NCBI GenBank assembly: GCA_963920575.1
Contig: OY986968.1
Coordinates: forward strand, 27,968,129-28,032,128
Source of the DNA: Narthecium ossifragum
Taxonomy: Eukaryota > Streptophyta > Magnoliopsida > Dioscoreales > Nartheciaceae
DNA length: 64,000 bases
Direction of reading: 5' to 3'
Shown: piece after piece, positions 25,480-35,495 of the stretch
Layout: every line of letters starts with the position of its first letter
Position numbering within the stretch: the first letter of the stretch is position 1
Notes under the pieces: model-generated
What the model was told of the DNA's origin: nothing
Seen by the model: the letters and a program-made list of their open reading frames with translations, nothing else
Databases searched by the model: none
Made by a program: the position numbers and the translations under genes

Positions 25480-27216
25480 CTACTGCTGATGATTACTGCT
25501 ATTATAACTACTGCTACTGCTGCTAATATTACTGTTATGATTGCTATTTCGAATCATCGACTTATCGTTGTTATCGAGGCCGCTGTAAACCATTCCGTCT
25601 GGCGTATGAGGCAGCGCCACGTCATCGTCATCTTCGTCGGCGCGCCAGGCGGAGGCGGCGATCAGGGGACGGCTGTGCCACCCGAGCGTGAGGCACCCGT
25701 CGGCCTCCTCCACGCAGTACCCCTCACCGGAGAAGAGCGTGAGCAGCATGCTCGCCTGCTTGAAAGCGTTTGAGCCGAGGTGGACCGACCTCAGACCGGC
25801 ATGGCCGAGACGACTCCTCCACTGGACCAGTGGCTCGTGCCTCTCGGACCGGGCCGGCCCCTCGCAGCAAACGATGTCCCAAATCTGCCGTTGGAGGTAT
25901 AATTCCGCCACCTCCGGCGCTCCTCCAACTCCGCTACTGCCGGAGACCCGACCGGCCTCGAGGGAGTCGAACATGGTGGAGTAGTAAAACAGCGCTTCTG
26001 TGAAGCGGTCGAGGAAGGCCGGCTTGTTGTGGTCGGCTTCCTGTTCGACCACTGTCACGATCTTCGGCCGGAGTCCGCGAATCCAGCGGAGAACCGAGTC
26101 GATCGGGGCGGGGGCCGTGGAGGCCGGATCACCAAGGAGTCGGTGGAGCTGCATCACCGAGTTCACCGCCACAGCCTCACTGCCGCCGGGCGCCACCTGA
26201 AGCATCCACGGCCGCACGTCATCGAGCCGGGCCGCAGCAACCCCTCGGAAGGCGAACCGGACTCCCACAGACCCCGCCAGCTCGGCCAGCCGAAGCCCGA
26301 TCTCCCGTAGGGAGTCTCGTCCGTCGGGAGACGGCGGGCCAATCCCAGTGAGCCGCAGGGATGGGGGCCCGCCTGGGCGGAGAGCCAGCGCCTGGATCAA
26401 CGCCGGCCACTGGAGACCGTGCATCAAGTCGAAGTCGATGACATGGACACGATCGTGTCCCTCGAACGCTTCTAGAATCGCTTGGTTGGCCGTGAAGTGG
26501 GCAAACTTCAAGTAGGGGCACGCCTCGTAAAAGTGGTGGTAGAGGATCTCATGCTCCACCGGTGACCTCACGGCCACCGGGGTAGAGTAAAGCCGGCGGC
26601 ACAGGGCGTCGACGAAGTAGCCGGCGACCTTGCCGATCCCGAACCCGGTGCTGACTCGGGTGAGGAGCATCCTCATTTCGTCGATGAAGTCCCTGGCCAG
26701 CCCGGCGTCGCCACGCTCAACGGCGTCGGCGCACGACATGAGGATGTGCACCAGCCTGATCCCGGAGTCCTCCTCCATCCTCCTCGCCGCCGCCGAGATC
26801 ACCGCCATCTGGTGCAGATCCCTGGACGTCGGCTGGTAGATCTGGTCTCTCCACGTGTCATGGACGCCCACTTGGCGAGGTTCCGGGTCGGTGACAGTGG
26901 GCGAGAGCTCGGTGAGCATGGAGTCGACCCAGGCGGCGATGTCCGAGGGATTATAGTGCACGGCGTCGGCGCCAAGCTGCTCGGCCGGCTCCACGGATGA
27001 CCCGGAGTCACCAACGCCGGCCATAGCCGACTCCAGCAGCTCCAGGCGCTGCGCCACGTGGCAGAGATCTGAGGATCGCACCCGGTACCCGGCCCCCGCC
27101 AGCTGGCCGTCGACTTCCGGCCTCGAGCAGCCGGATTCGGGTGGCTCCCAACCGCTCGCCACCGCCCCCGACCTGTACGCGTACGGTCCCATACCAAACT
27201 CCGATCCGAAAACCAC
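25480..27216 (-). CDS. DELLA-type GRAS protein with degenerate DELLA motif
   Basis: Single-exon frame of 578 aa. Residues 36-50 are DGQLAGAGYRVRSSD where canonical DELLAs have a DELLA pentapeptide followed by xxLGYKVRSSD. A LExLE-type motif (LELLE, 58-62) and a TVHYNP-type motif (AVHYNP, 85-90) follow. The GRAS domain has the first leucine-rich region (from about 153), VHVIDFD (VHIID, 257-263), RPKIVTVVEQEADHN and a SAW end at GWHSRPLIAASAWR (about 512-525). DELLAs are nuclear growth repressors bound by the gibberellin receptor GID1 and degraded through SCF-SLY1/GID2. The overall fit is to DELLA, not SCR or SCL. Two oddities: the altered pentapeptide, and a 53-residue tail after SAW that is acidic then Asn/Ser-rich. 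High GC content is usual for monocot DELLAs. It may be a divergent DELLA paralogue with changed gibberellin response. Confidence 0.92.
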   Translation of the reverse strand: MVFGSEFGMGPYAYRSGAVASGWEPPESGCSRPEVDGQLAGAGYRVRSSDLCHVAQRLELLESAMAGVGDSGSSVEPAEQLGADAVHYNPSDIAAWVDSMLTELSPTVTDPEPRQVGVHDTWRDQIYQPTSRDLHQMAVISAAARRMEEDSGIRLVHILMSCADAVERGDAGLARDFIDEMRMLLTRVSTGFGIGKVAGYFVDALCRRLYSTPVAVRSPVEHEILYHHFYEACPYLKFAHFTANQAILEAFEGHDRVHVIDFDLMHGLQWPALIQALALRPGGPPSLRLTGIGPPSPDGRDSLREIGLRLAELAGSVGVRFAFRGVAAARLDDVRPWMLQVAPGGSEAVAVNSVMQLHRLLGDPASTAPAPIDSVLRWIRGLRPKIVTVVEQEADHNKPAFLDRFTEALFYYSTMFDSLEAGRVSGSSGVGGAPEVAELYLQRQIWDIVCCEGPARSERHEPLVQWRSRLGHAGLRSVHLGSNAFKQASMLLTLFSGEGYCVEEADGCLTLGWHSRPLIAASAWRADEDDDDVALPHTPDGMVYSGLDNNDKSMIRNSNHNSNISSSSSSYNSSNHQQ

Positions 27217-27543
27217 GGCGGTACTACGTAGAGATTAAGGTACCGAGATAGAGTGGAGAGGGGGGGGCGCCCCCCTCCCCCACTTTAAGAGGTCTTGATA
27301 GAGAGGATGATGACGTTGGCATAGTTGCACGTACACGTGGCATTGAAAGCGAGCGGGGTTGCGTGGCCACGTCAGCACTCGCGCGAGATTTTGCCGAGAT
27401 GCGGGCGAGATGGAGGGTAAAGTGGACGGATATATCGGGGAGAAGGTGGGGTGGGGACGCGGTGAGCTACCCCGTGGCCTAGAATAGACGTCTCCTCCTC
27501 GTGCGAAGGCGATCGGCGCCCTTCCCAGAAGCACCTCTCGCAT

Positions 27544-29093
27544 CGAGTCGCTGTGGTCCGGAAAGCGACGACACGATGCTGTCCAGTCCGATCGAGTTAG
27601 ATTAAGTATCAGTCAGGTCGGATCACATTGAATCCAATCCTATAGCATTAAGTTTAAAAGGCCCGTGGTGTGCCGTGCCCAAGGGACCGACCTCCATAGG
27701 TCTGAAGCTAAGTGGAAGATTCTTCTATGGATTCAATGAATGGAAAATTATAGGATCGCTTTCAAGCTTTTCTTTTCTACGTGAGTGATTGATTGATCAT
27801 CATAGCCAATTTCTACTAGTCTAGTTGTAGTCTTTCACCTAAAAGCTATTACTCTTTCCTACTCTTTGGTCTACGTGATTTATCCGTGCATTAGGTGGTC
27901 GATGATTGCCTGCAGGCCTAGCTTACAACTGGATATCGATCCCAGAAACTAGCTAGCAGACCGGCTTTATGGCGATGGTTTTTTTTTTTTTTGATTGATG
28001 AGATGAGTCAACAAACTAAAAAGTTTATGACGATGGTCCTGGTTTTAGCATCTGACATTTATCAGAGACCATGACCAGCTAACTATAAATTGAATGTTTG
28101 AAGCTCGCCAAGACGCAATGCATGACAGTATCATGCTTGTTCTCAATCTTATCAATGTGAACCCAGGTGTCCTAGCTTCTGACTCATATTTAAAGCAAGA
28201 CACTGTACATCGAGTCATCGAGATAACCTAGGTTTTGGTAACATAACCCGTACCATTAATTATTGTGTGTATGCTTAACAGAATATTATTTATTAGGAGA
28301 GATCTGACTCGATTGTTCATCAGCGAGAAACGGACACATAAATAGATGGCAAGATTATTGGTCTCCCAATAAACAAACGTGAACAGAAGGATTAATTTTA
28401 GCAATCAACAAAGATTGTACACTGGTTTTTAAACCCCAACCCTGAGTTCAAGGAAAAGGAATCAAGCATTCCCATTTTTTTTAGTTCAGAGGACGCTTAT
28501 CCCTTTCAAGCCTCCGGCCACCATTAAATACTCCATCTCTCTCTCTCTGTGTGTGGTGTCATCCATGGGGAGCATTAGTTATACTCGTCATCCAAGCTTA
28601 ATAGTAATGAGAGCTTTGGTGGGAAATAAGATATATAGCGAGACCACCGACGTGGAACAGACGGAGGAGATGATTCCTATGTGTATATATATTATCTATG
28701 TGCATGCAAAGTGGTAAAGTATAGGGTTCACTTCACGGGAAACCTAATATTATGCGAGTACGCGCTACGTCTCATCGAAATATATAAACTAATTAACATC
28801 GACCCACTATTATACGTGTCACGCATTGTAGAATATTATATCATATGTGGTCCTTGGTACGGGGAACGAGAGAGAGAAGATGGCGGCCACCATCTCCGGT
28901 GAACTTGACCACTCCAGTCTCCAGTCTCCAGTCATCCTCTACCTACCATCCAACCCCGTCACCTTTGACCATCTCCCTTAGGTAGTCACCCTGCCATCGG
29001 TTCACCCTCATCGAATCCCTCCGAACCCAGCCTTCCCCAAGCAATGAACCCAGCACACCATCCCGACCTTTCTGGTAAAACCCATGAGAGGAG
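27544..29093. other. intergenic, upstream of the DELLA gene
   Basis: No coding sequence recognised. CT and TA microsatellite-like patches occur near 28530-28560 and 28680. A short frame at 28681-28902 has no recognisable content. The 27220-27540 part is GC-rich and likely holds the DELLA promoter and leader. Confidence 0.45.
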
Positions 29094-29595
29094 TTAGACA
29101 CAAGAAGCGGGGATGACGTCAACACCGTATGTCGAGCTTGGTGTGACGGGTCGGACATGATTATGGACGAAGTAGATGATATCATTGTAGAGCCACCGCG
29201 TGTGCGCTAGCTCTGACATCAACGCCACATTGCTCCGCCGCATCCTCTCATTCTCCTCCATCAACGTACGCCACCGTTCCTCCGCCTCCATCACCACCAT
29301 CAGTACCATTTCCAACATGAATTCCAATGTAGTAGCTCTCATTATTAGTACTGTTATTATTGTTACTAGTATTAGTGCTGTAAAGTAGTAGTCCCGGGCC
29401 TCTCGGTGGCGAGAACAATGGCTCATGATCATGGTGAGTTGGGAAGTGGTGGTCGAGGGGTAAGTGGTGGTGGTGCATAGGAAACGGCGGCGGCGACAAC
29501 GCCAACGACCCCAACGATGTCTTCTGACGGTGGATCTCAAACAACATGTGGTTCTCACCCTTTGTGAAGAACTCATTAGCTCGGGCAGGTGCCAT
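29094..29595 (-). pseudogene. HSFB4: HSFB4-like heat-shock factor relic, 5' truncated and frameshifted
   Basis: One frame (29595 to 29248) starts inside the HSF DNA-binding domain, ANEFFTKGENHMLFEIHRQKT, which matches the last helix of class B HSFs. It then runs through His/Pro- and Gly/Asn-rich sequence to a stop. The +1 frame (about 29300 to 29094) carries the class B oligomerisation coiled coil, EENERMRRSNVALMSELAHT followed by a YNDIIYFVHNHVRP motif, the HSFB4 signature. A single-base shift near 29265-29300 separates the halves. The first two thirds of the DNA-binding domain are not found upstream: there is no VRQLNTYGFRK-type sequence to 31 kb on this strand. A distant exon 1 outside what I could recognise is the only alternative. 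I judge it a pseudogene. Confidence 0.75.
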
Positions 29596-31712
29596 CGATG
29601 AGGAGGGTTGTTGTGAGGCTGGTCGAGGTTTGAAGCAGCAAGGGAGGTAGGGGATGGGGGGTCAGGCGACGGGCGGAGCTCGGGGTCATCGGGAATGGAG
29701 GAGATGGTGGATTTCGTTGGTTGTGGCTTGATGCCGGGATTGCATGTGGGTGCGACGGTGATCGAGAAGACGGTGATGCTGGGAGAGTGGTGATTGCGAT
29801 GGTGTTGGGAGCTTGGATGAAGAGAGAGGTTGGTGGTGAAGTGGAGGGATGAGTGTTGGTGTAGTACGTACGTACGACTGCCGACGAGGTTGTCGGGATG
29901 GGTGGACGGATGAATGGCCGGTGAGCACCACCTCTCTCTCTCTCATCATCACATGTCATCATGTGTAAACACCGTGTATGTGAGTGATTTATGTTAATGG
30001 GGACTAACGTCGTCTGGGATTTGTCGTGGTTTGAAAATCTCATGTTATTATAGAGTTACATTTTCCAAATAGGGGATATCAGATCGTTAAAGTTTGAAAA
30101 CAGAGGACATCAAAAGCTAATTTCTCCATTTATATATATAAAGACTAGATCAAGAGTTGGGACCAATGTCAGTGTCCCGAAAGTTATTTAATTCTCAGGC
30201 CTACATCTGGGAAAGAACGCTATGTTTGGGTTGAGAGTTGAGAGGAGTTTGGAGATGATCTGAGAACTAGAGGGATGTTTGTAGATGGAGAGGGAATTAA
30301 TGTGGTGGTGACCTGTGTTGGCCCATTGGGGCATGCAGAGAGCCTGGCGGACTTAAAAAGAGTGGAAGGGCCGTATGTTTAGCTGACACCATCACGTTGT
30401 TTTTGGGTATGTTCAGCTGTCGGAGCAGGGAGGGACCTCAGATCAGGCTCAGGGCTAACGTAGCAGTAGGGTTTGGTCCGAAGATGCCTCCTTTTCTTGT
30501 GTTCAAGATTCCAAAATGGCCCACTGCTAGCATATATGCACGGGCTCCTGTACTCACAGCTCTGTCTCTCTCTCTCTCTAGATATCTGTCTCTCTCTCTC
30601 TACACATACACGTTAGAGCATCTATTGACTATTCATTCCTTATCCAGTGGCCATCTTGTTTATAGTTCTTCATAGGGTTGGTGGTGCAGTGATATCGCCT
30701 ACTTATTTGTTAAAGAGAAGATTGGTTCAACTAAAGGTTTTGTTGTTGTTGGTAGACTGCATTAATCTAGACTCGTCCTTGATTATCTAATGCTTTTAAG
30801 TTTTGGATTCAGTGGTTAAAGTTAAGATGGGACTGGAGGCCCTGTTGGAGTACATATGGGTTCAGATTGAAGCAGATTCGTTTTGAAGAGGGAAGCCATT
30901 ATATTGCTGATGTATGAAGATTTTAGATGAACTTAATTGCTAGAACGGATCGATGCTGATCTAATTATTGGCTTAAAACAGCTAAATTTGATCAGATCGA
31001 AACCTTAGCTGATCGATCACTTTCAAATAGGTCCTGCATGCATGGTTAGTTTTCAGGAGCTCCAACTCTGGAAACCATGCTATCAGAAGTATGTCGGCCG
31101 GATCGAAGACTAACTTATAATTAATTAAGCTGTCCATGCAAAGAAGTACTGAGGTCTTTCCTACATATAAACCTTCAGCGTTACACGTTAAGGTATACAT
31201 AATTCAAAGGAGACTAAATGGCAGTTCCTGATTAATTGGTAGAAAAGTTCTGAGAACCTACCCTTTGTTATTTTTCATGAACCCTATCTGATTGTACTAG
31301 CTGTACCAGCAGATGAACTTTATTGAATCTGGTACTGTACATGCTGTATGTGTACGTAAAGCCCACACGTGAATGATCGAGTGAGAGGCCGAGTTTTTAT
31401 CCGGAGAAGAAGAATGCTTGATGAGCACGAGAAGATCGATCGAGCACCAGTTATATATATGTACTTAGTAACTGCCATGTGATGTAAAATTATAATTGTC
31501 ACTAAATATCAAATTAAATGACTACTAAAAATGGTTTTGGTTGTAGTTTAGACCATGAGATGTAAAATTAGCATCAGACGCTTTCGCTTACATTAGATTT
31601 GTTTGAGCTCTTAATTGATTACTTTAATTAGACAAGAAATCACACAGAAATAGGGATGACTAAAGACTTCAATGAATTGCTCACAAACTGAGCTCCTCCA
31701 TATATCTCCAAT
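29596..31712. other. intergenic between the HSFB4 relic and the NPH3 gene
   Basis: No supported gene. A frame on the minus strand at 29576-30043 is Pro/Ser/Thr/His-rich low complexity. A TC-rich microsatellite lies at about 30559-30603. Around 30670-30740 a GTTGGTGGTGCAGTGATATC motif followed by GGTTCAAC resembles the A and B boxes of a tRNA-derived SINE, but too weakly to call. The rest is AT-rich. Confidence 0.4.
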
Positions 31713-33956
31713 TCATCCCAAGGAGTTGCGCCACTTCGGGGTAGCCTTCCCCTCTTCTTGCCTTGCCTTCTTCGCTTCCATCGGCGTTCGACGCTCGATG
31801 ACATTCTCACAACTCTCACACTTCTCCACCACGTCGGTGCTCCGGAACAACAACGAGCTCCACCTGAAGAACACCTTCTTCTTCTTGTCTGCTCCGGCGA
31901 GCCTCTCTAGCTGGGTCTGCAGGGATTGGCATTGTATTTGGAGCCTCATAACATCGTCTCTCAGCCTCCTAATCTCCTGCTGCTGTGAAAGCACCTCCCT
32001 CTTGGATAGGCACCGGCCGGGCGGCTCAAGGGCCGTCAGGCTCGGGCTCCGAGGGCCACTGAACGACCCGCTCCAGTCGATGATGCGGTTGAGCTTGGAG
32101 TTCTCGGAGAAGAGTACCTGGATCACGGCCCGCACCGGGAGGCGCTCGTTCTGCGCGGCGTGCATGGAAGCCTCCGTCGACAGCTTACGGGTATCGATCA
32201 GCCTGCAGAGACCCTTCCTCTCTTCCTTGGTGGTGGTTGGGTGTGCCTGAGCGGGATGGAGGTCGCATGCATGAGATGTTTAGTGGGCTGATAATTCTGC
32301 CAGCTAGTTTTGTTGCTAGGCCCGCTAGGATAGTGGGCTGGCCCATCTTTTTTGTCAGCAGAAACAATTAGATTTCAAACCAGACGAGTTCATGGTCAAT
32401 TTTAAAATGTGGTACGGTCTCACGGGTTTACTGTGAAAGCGTATAGGCGTCATATAGCCTCGAAAACAGCCGAAATCTTTCGACTTTCTTTCTGGTTAAG
32501 CCAGATACTGTGAAAAGAGCCAAGACGCTAAAAGGTAGAGAAGACAGCACGATATCACATTATTTACTGGGGATGTAACAAAGCTGCAATAGGAAGGGCT
32601 TAAAAAGCTGAGCACGTCCTGTTTGGCTATCTTTCATGATGAATCCGGGCACCATGATTACACGGGCAATGCATGTGTCAGCTCAGTGGCTATGGACCAT
32701 TGGATATCACACTGTAGAAGCATCCCACCACGGCTAGCAGCAATCCTAGGCCAGGGAAATTTTGTTCCTATCAAAGGTGGTTACGAGCTGCATGGTCAAA
32801 ATCCTGATGGTCTTTGGTTCCAGGTTACAGTTTCCAGTATGATTGGCTACATGGTTAGAGCCCTTTGCTATTGGGTTAGAAAAAACAGCAATAGGGTTAG
32901 AAAAAATAAAATTAATGGGGAATAGGATTAGAAAAAATGAAATGAAGGAATGAAGATAGGAAAAAAATAGAGTCATGATGGTAGACGAAATAAGGATAAA
33001 ATAGAAATGAATACTTTTAATATTTGAGGTAGAAATGGAGATAAAGTGGTGTTATCCATACCAAACAGGGGTTTAAGACCTTAGCCAGGAATGCCATCCT
33101 GAGCTATATATATATATAATACAAACCAGGATTACTCTTCTAATGACTAATGTGAGTATAGGGTGGTGGCTCTAAACGATGAAAGATAAGAAAGGTGCGG
33201 GGGACTACTCACTTTGATGAAGGTGTCGATGGCACGGTAGAGCCCATCGTCCGTGGCCCTTGCATGAGCAGGCAGCGCCCTCGCCAGCTCCCCGAACTCG
33301 CCCACCGTGAGTCCCGCATCCAGAGCCGCCTCCGCAAGGTACCCGTCCACCAGCTTGGCCACCTTAACCATGGCGCTCCCGCTCTTGACGGCCTCGTCGA
33401 GCCCGACGAACCTCCGCACGAGCCGCAGCGCCAATCCCACGTCGAGCAGCGTCCCGCATGTGTGGTTGAATGCCGGGATCATGAGGTCTCCCAGCGTGGC
33501 CTGGTCGAGCCGCGACGCCGCGCGCGCCTCCAGCTCCGCAAGGCACGCCGCCTCCGCCCCCACCATGCTGGCCGCCCGAAGCAGCCGCAGCGCCAGCCCG
33601 CACTGCACCGCGTCGCGCTCCGGCGGCAGCGCCGCCGCTAACGTCTCCACCAGGAACCGCTTTTTCATCCACGCCGCCACCGAGCCATCCGGTGAGGCTG
33701 CAACGGCCGCGGCGGCGACGAAGCCCTCCCGACGGGAGGAGCCGGTGGACTCCGTGAGCCACTTAGAAGCGTAATGGGAGATGATGGAGACGAGGAGGTC
33801 GGGGCGCACGCCCTTTGCCTTCATGCTCGAGAGGGTCTTCACGAAGTGGTCCACGTCGAGCGCGCACGCGTCGTCGAGCCACGACTCGGCGGCCATGGTT
33901 GGTGGCAACGTTGGAGTAGTCTTGTGGGAGGAGTTGGGGGGGTTGGGCGATCTCAT
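31713..33956 (-). CDS. NPH3-family protein without a visible BTB domain
   Basis: Two exons, 33956-33213 and 32246-31713, joined in phase (FIK then AHP), give 425 aa from the ATG at 33956. The NPH3 domain begins at ESWLDDACALDVDHFVKTLS and continues to LYRAIDTFIKAHP and KLNRIIDWSGSF. A C-terminal coiled coil follows (LSQQQEIRRLRDDVMRLQIQ). The last residues are KWRNSLG. NPH3/RPT2 proteins are plasma-membrane adaptors for phototropin signalling and, with CUL3, ubiquitin ligase substrate receptors. Typical members are about 580-670 aa with an N-terminal BTB. Here a splice acceptor (CAG before 33965) suggests an upstream exon, yet no BTB sequence appears up to the NTT gene. Either the BTB is lost, or the gene is 5' truncated. 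Confidence 0.8.
32618..33069. mobile_element. MITE-like element in the NPH3 intron
   Basis: The ends are CCTGTTTGGCTAT at the left and, read on the opposite strand at the right, CCTGTTTGGTAT. The body is AT-rich, with repeated GGGTTAGAAAAAA units and no coding potential. It occupies about half of the 966-bp NPH3 intron. I see no clear target-site duplication. Confidence 0.5.
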
Positions 33957-33965
33957 GGTTGGTAG

Positions 33966-35495
33966 CTGTGAGTATGGAGTTCGTCTCCTATGCCTACAGG
34001 ACTCCGCCGCTATAGATAAAGCAATGCCACAGGCGTAACAGTGTAGAGTTTTGTAGGATATGGTCCTGAAGTTGCTTCTGGGCTGCTCCATATATAGATA
34101 AGCTAGCCGAAGATTGTCCCCTGGAAGGACCACTTTAGTATGGCAACGAATATAGCTGAAATTATAATAAGATAACAAGTTAGAACTTGACAGCACATTT
34201 CCACTACGAGTTTGCCGTTAACGAGTGATACAAAAAACATGGAGATAAATCTAGGGAGGATTGCAGAGATCAATAGCTGTATGGGATGCCAATCAAGAGT
34301 TGGGTAGAAGAGACGCAGGAGAGGCGGCTCCACAAATGCATTATGCCGTCCGGCGGCTCGGAGCATCTTGCATAAGCCAACAACTGTTGGCAATGGCCAC
34401 GTTCCTCGTGTCACATAACAACAAGTAAGAACAAAATAAACAAAGTTCCGCCGTATCCACAGGGGATCCTCCGGCCTCTGCCATGCAGCAGCGGTAGATG
34501 AGAGAACCATGATTCACCACTCACCCACGCCGGCGGTGATCACCAGTAAATCATAGGCGTGGGCTTGGCAAGCAAGATAATTGTTAGACCAGAATGTAAT
34601 AAGAGCGCTTGTTAAGCTTAGCAAGATAACAATAAAAACAGTAAAATATCCTCTTCGTATTCTCCAGAGTCCAGACCATCAGAATCCAGCATGCCCCTTG
34701 TACCTCAGGCTCTCATGGACCACAAAGTAGAAACAATAGAGAAGCTAATAGTAGTAGAATCTGCTACTAAGAAAAGAGTGTTATCTCGACCCAGGTATCC
34801 TTTTTCATGGATGCAGTAAAATCACAACGTAAAAAACCAGCTCCTCTGCTCTTTCACCGTTTTATCTCACAAGTTGAGGAGTAAAAAGGATGACGGGTTT
34901 GAGCCTAAGAAGGCTGGGCTGCGGCTGTTTGGGCAGTCCGACGTGAGCAGACCTGTTGCCAAGTAAAATGAAATGCAGTGTTAGTCCCCCAGTTCATGCA
35001 GTGCGTTGTATCATGGCAACAATCCTCCTTCCCTCCTCCATCTTTGTTTCTTCAATCAAATGATTCAAATCATACTAGATTGCGTGCCGTTACCTACAAC
35101 GCAGCTACAATCTCGTTTTTTTTGGATGTTCTAGCTATAATTCCCGTGATGGAAAGATAGCTCTAAGCCTACATTATGGCTAACAAAAGCACAAGGCTTA
35201 CCATCAGACAGCTTGAACACTTCCATGGAAAGATCCAAAACATCTCAATCAAAGAGATTAACAAGCACAATCTAACAGAGAACTAAAATTAATAACAAAT
35301 AGCAATTGTACAGCTATAGCAGGATTGGCCATACCAGTTTATCGCCTAGCAAAAAAGTTGAACTGATCAACAACAAACCCCCTATTGGTGAGCCACCTTC
35401 TATCTTTAAATGGGGGTAACAAAGGTGGCACCAGTAAATGCTCCTGATTATTCCTATCCACTTTGCTGTCTATTACTATCAGTACGAGATCACTC
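33966..35495. other. interval upstream of NPH3
   Basis: This is where a BTB-encoding exon would be expected. The only sizeable minus-strand frame (34510-34103) has hydrophobic, transposon-like content and no BTB signature. No other gene was recognised. The last part is the 3' flank of NTT. Confidence 0.5.

Noticed and set aside
25489..27000. Plus-strand and alternative minus-strand frames across the DELLA gene
   Set aside because: High GC removes stop codons in all frames; only the 578-aa frame has GRAS motifs.
33195..33774. Long plus-strand frames opposite the NPH3 exon
   Set aside because: They are GC-rich shadows of the real minus-strand NPH3 coding sequence and contain no domain.
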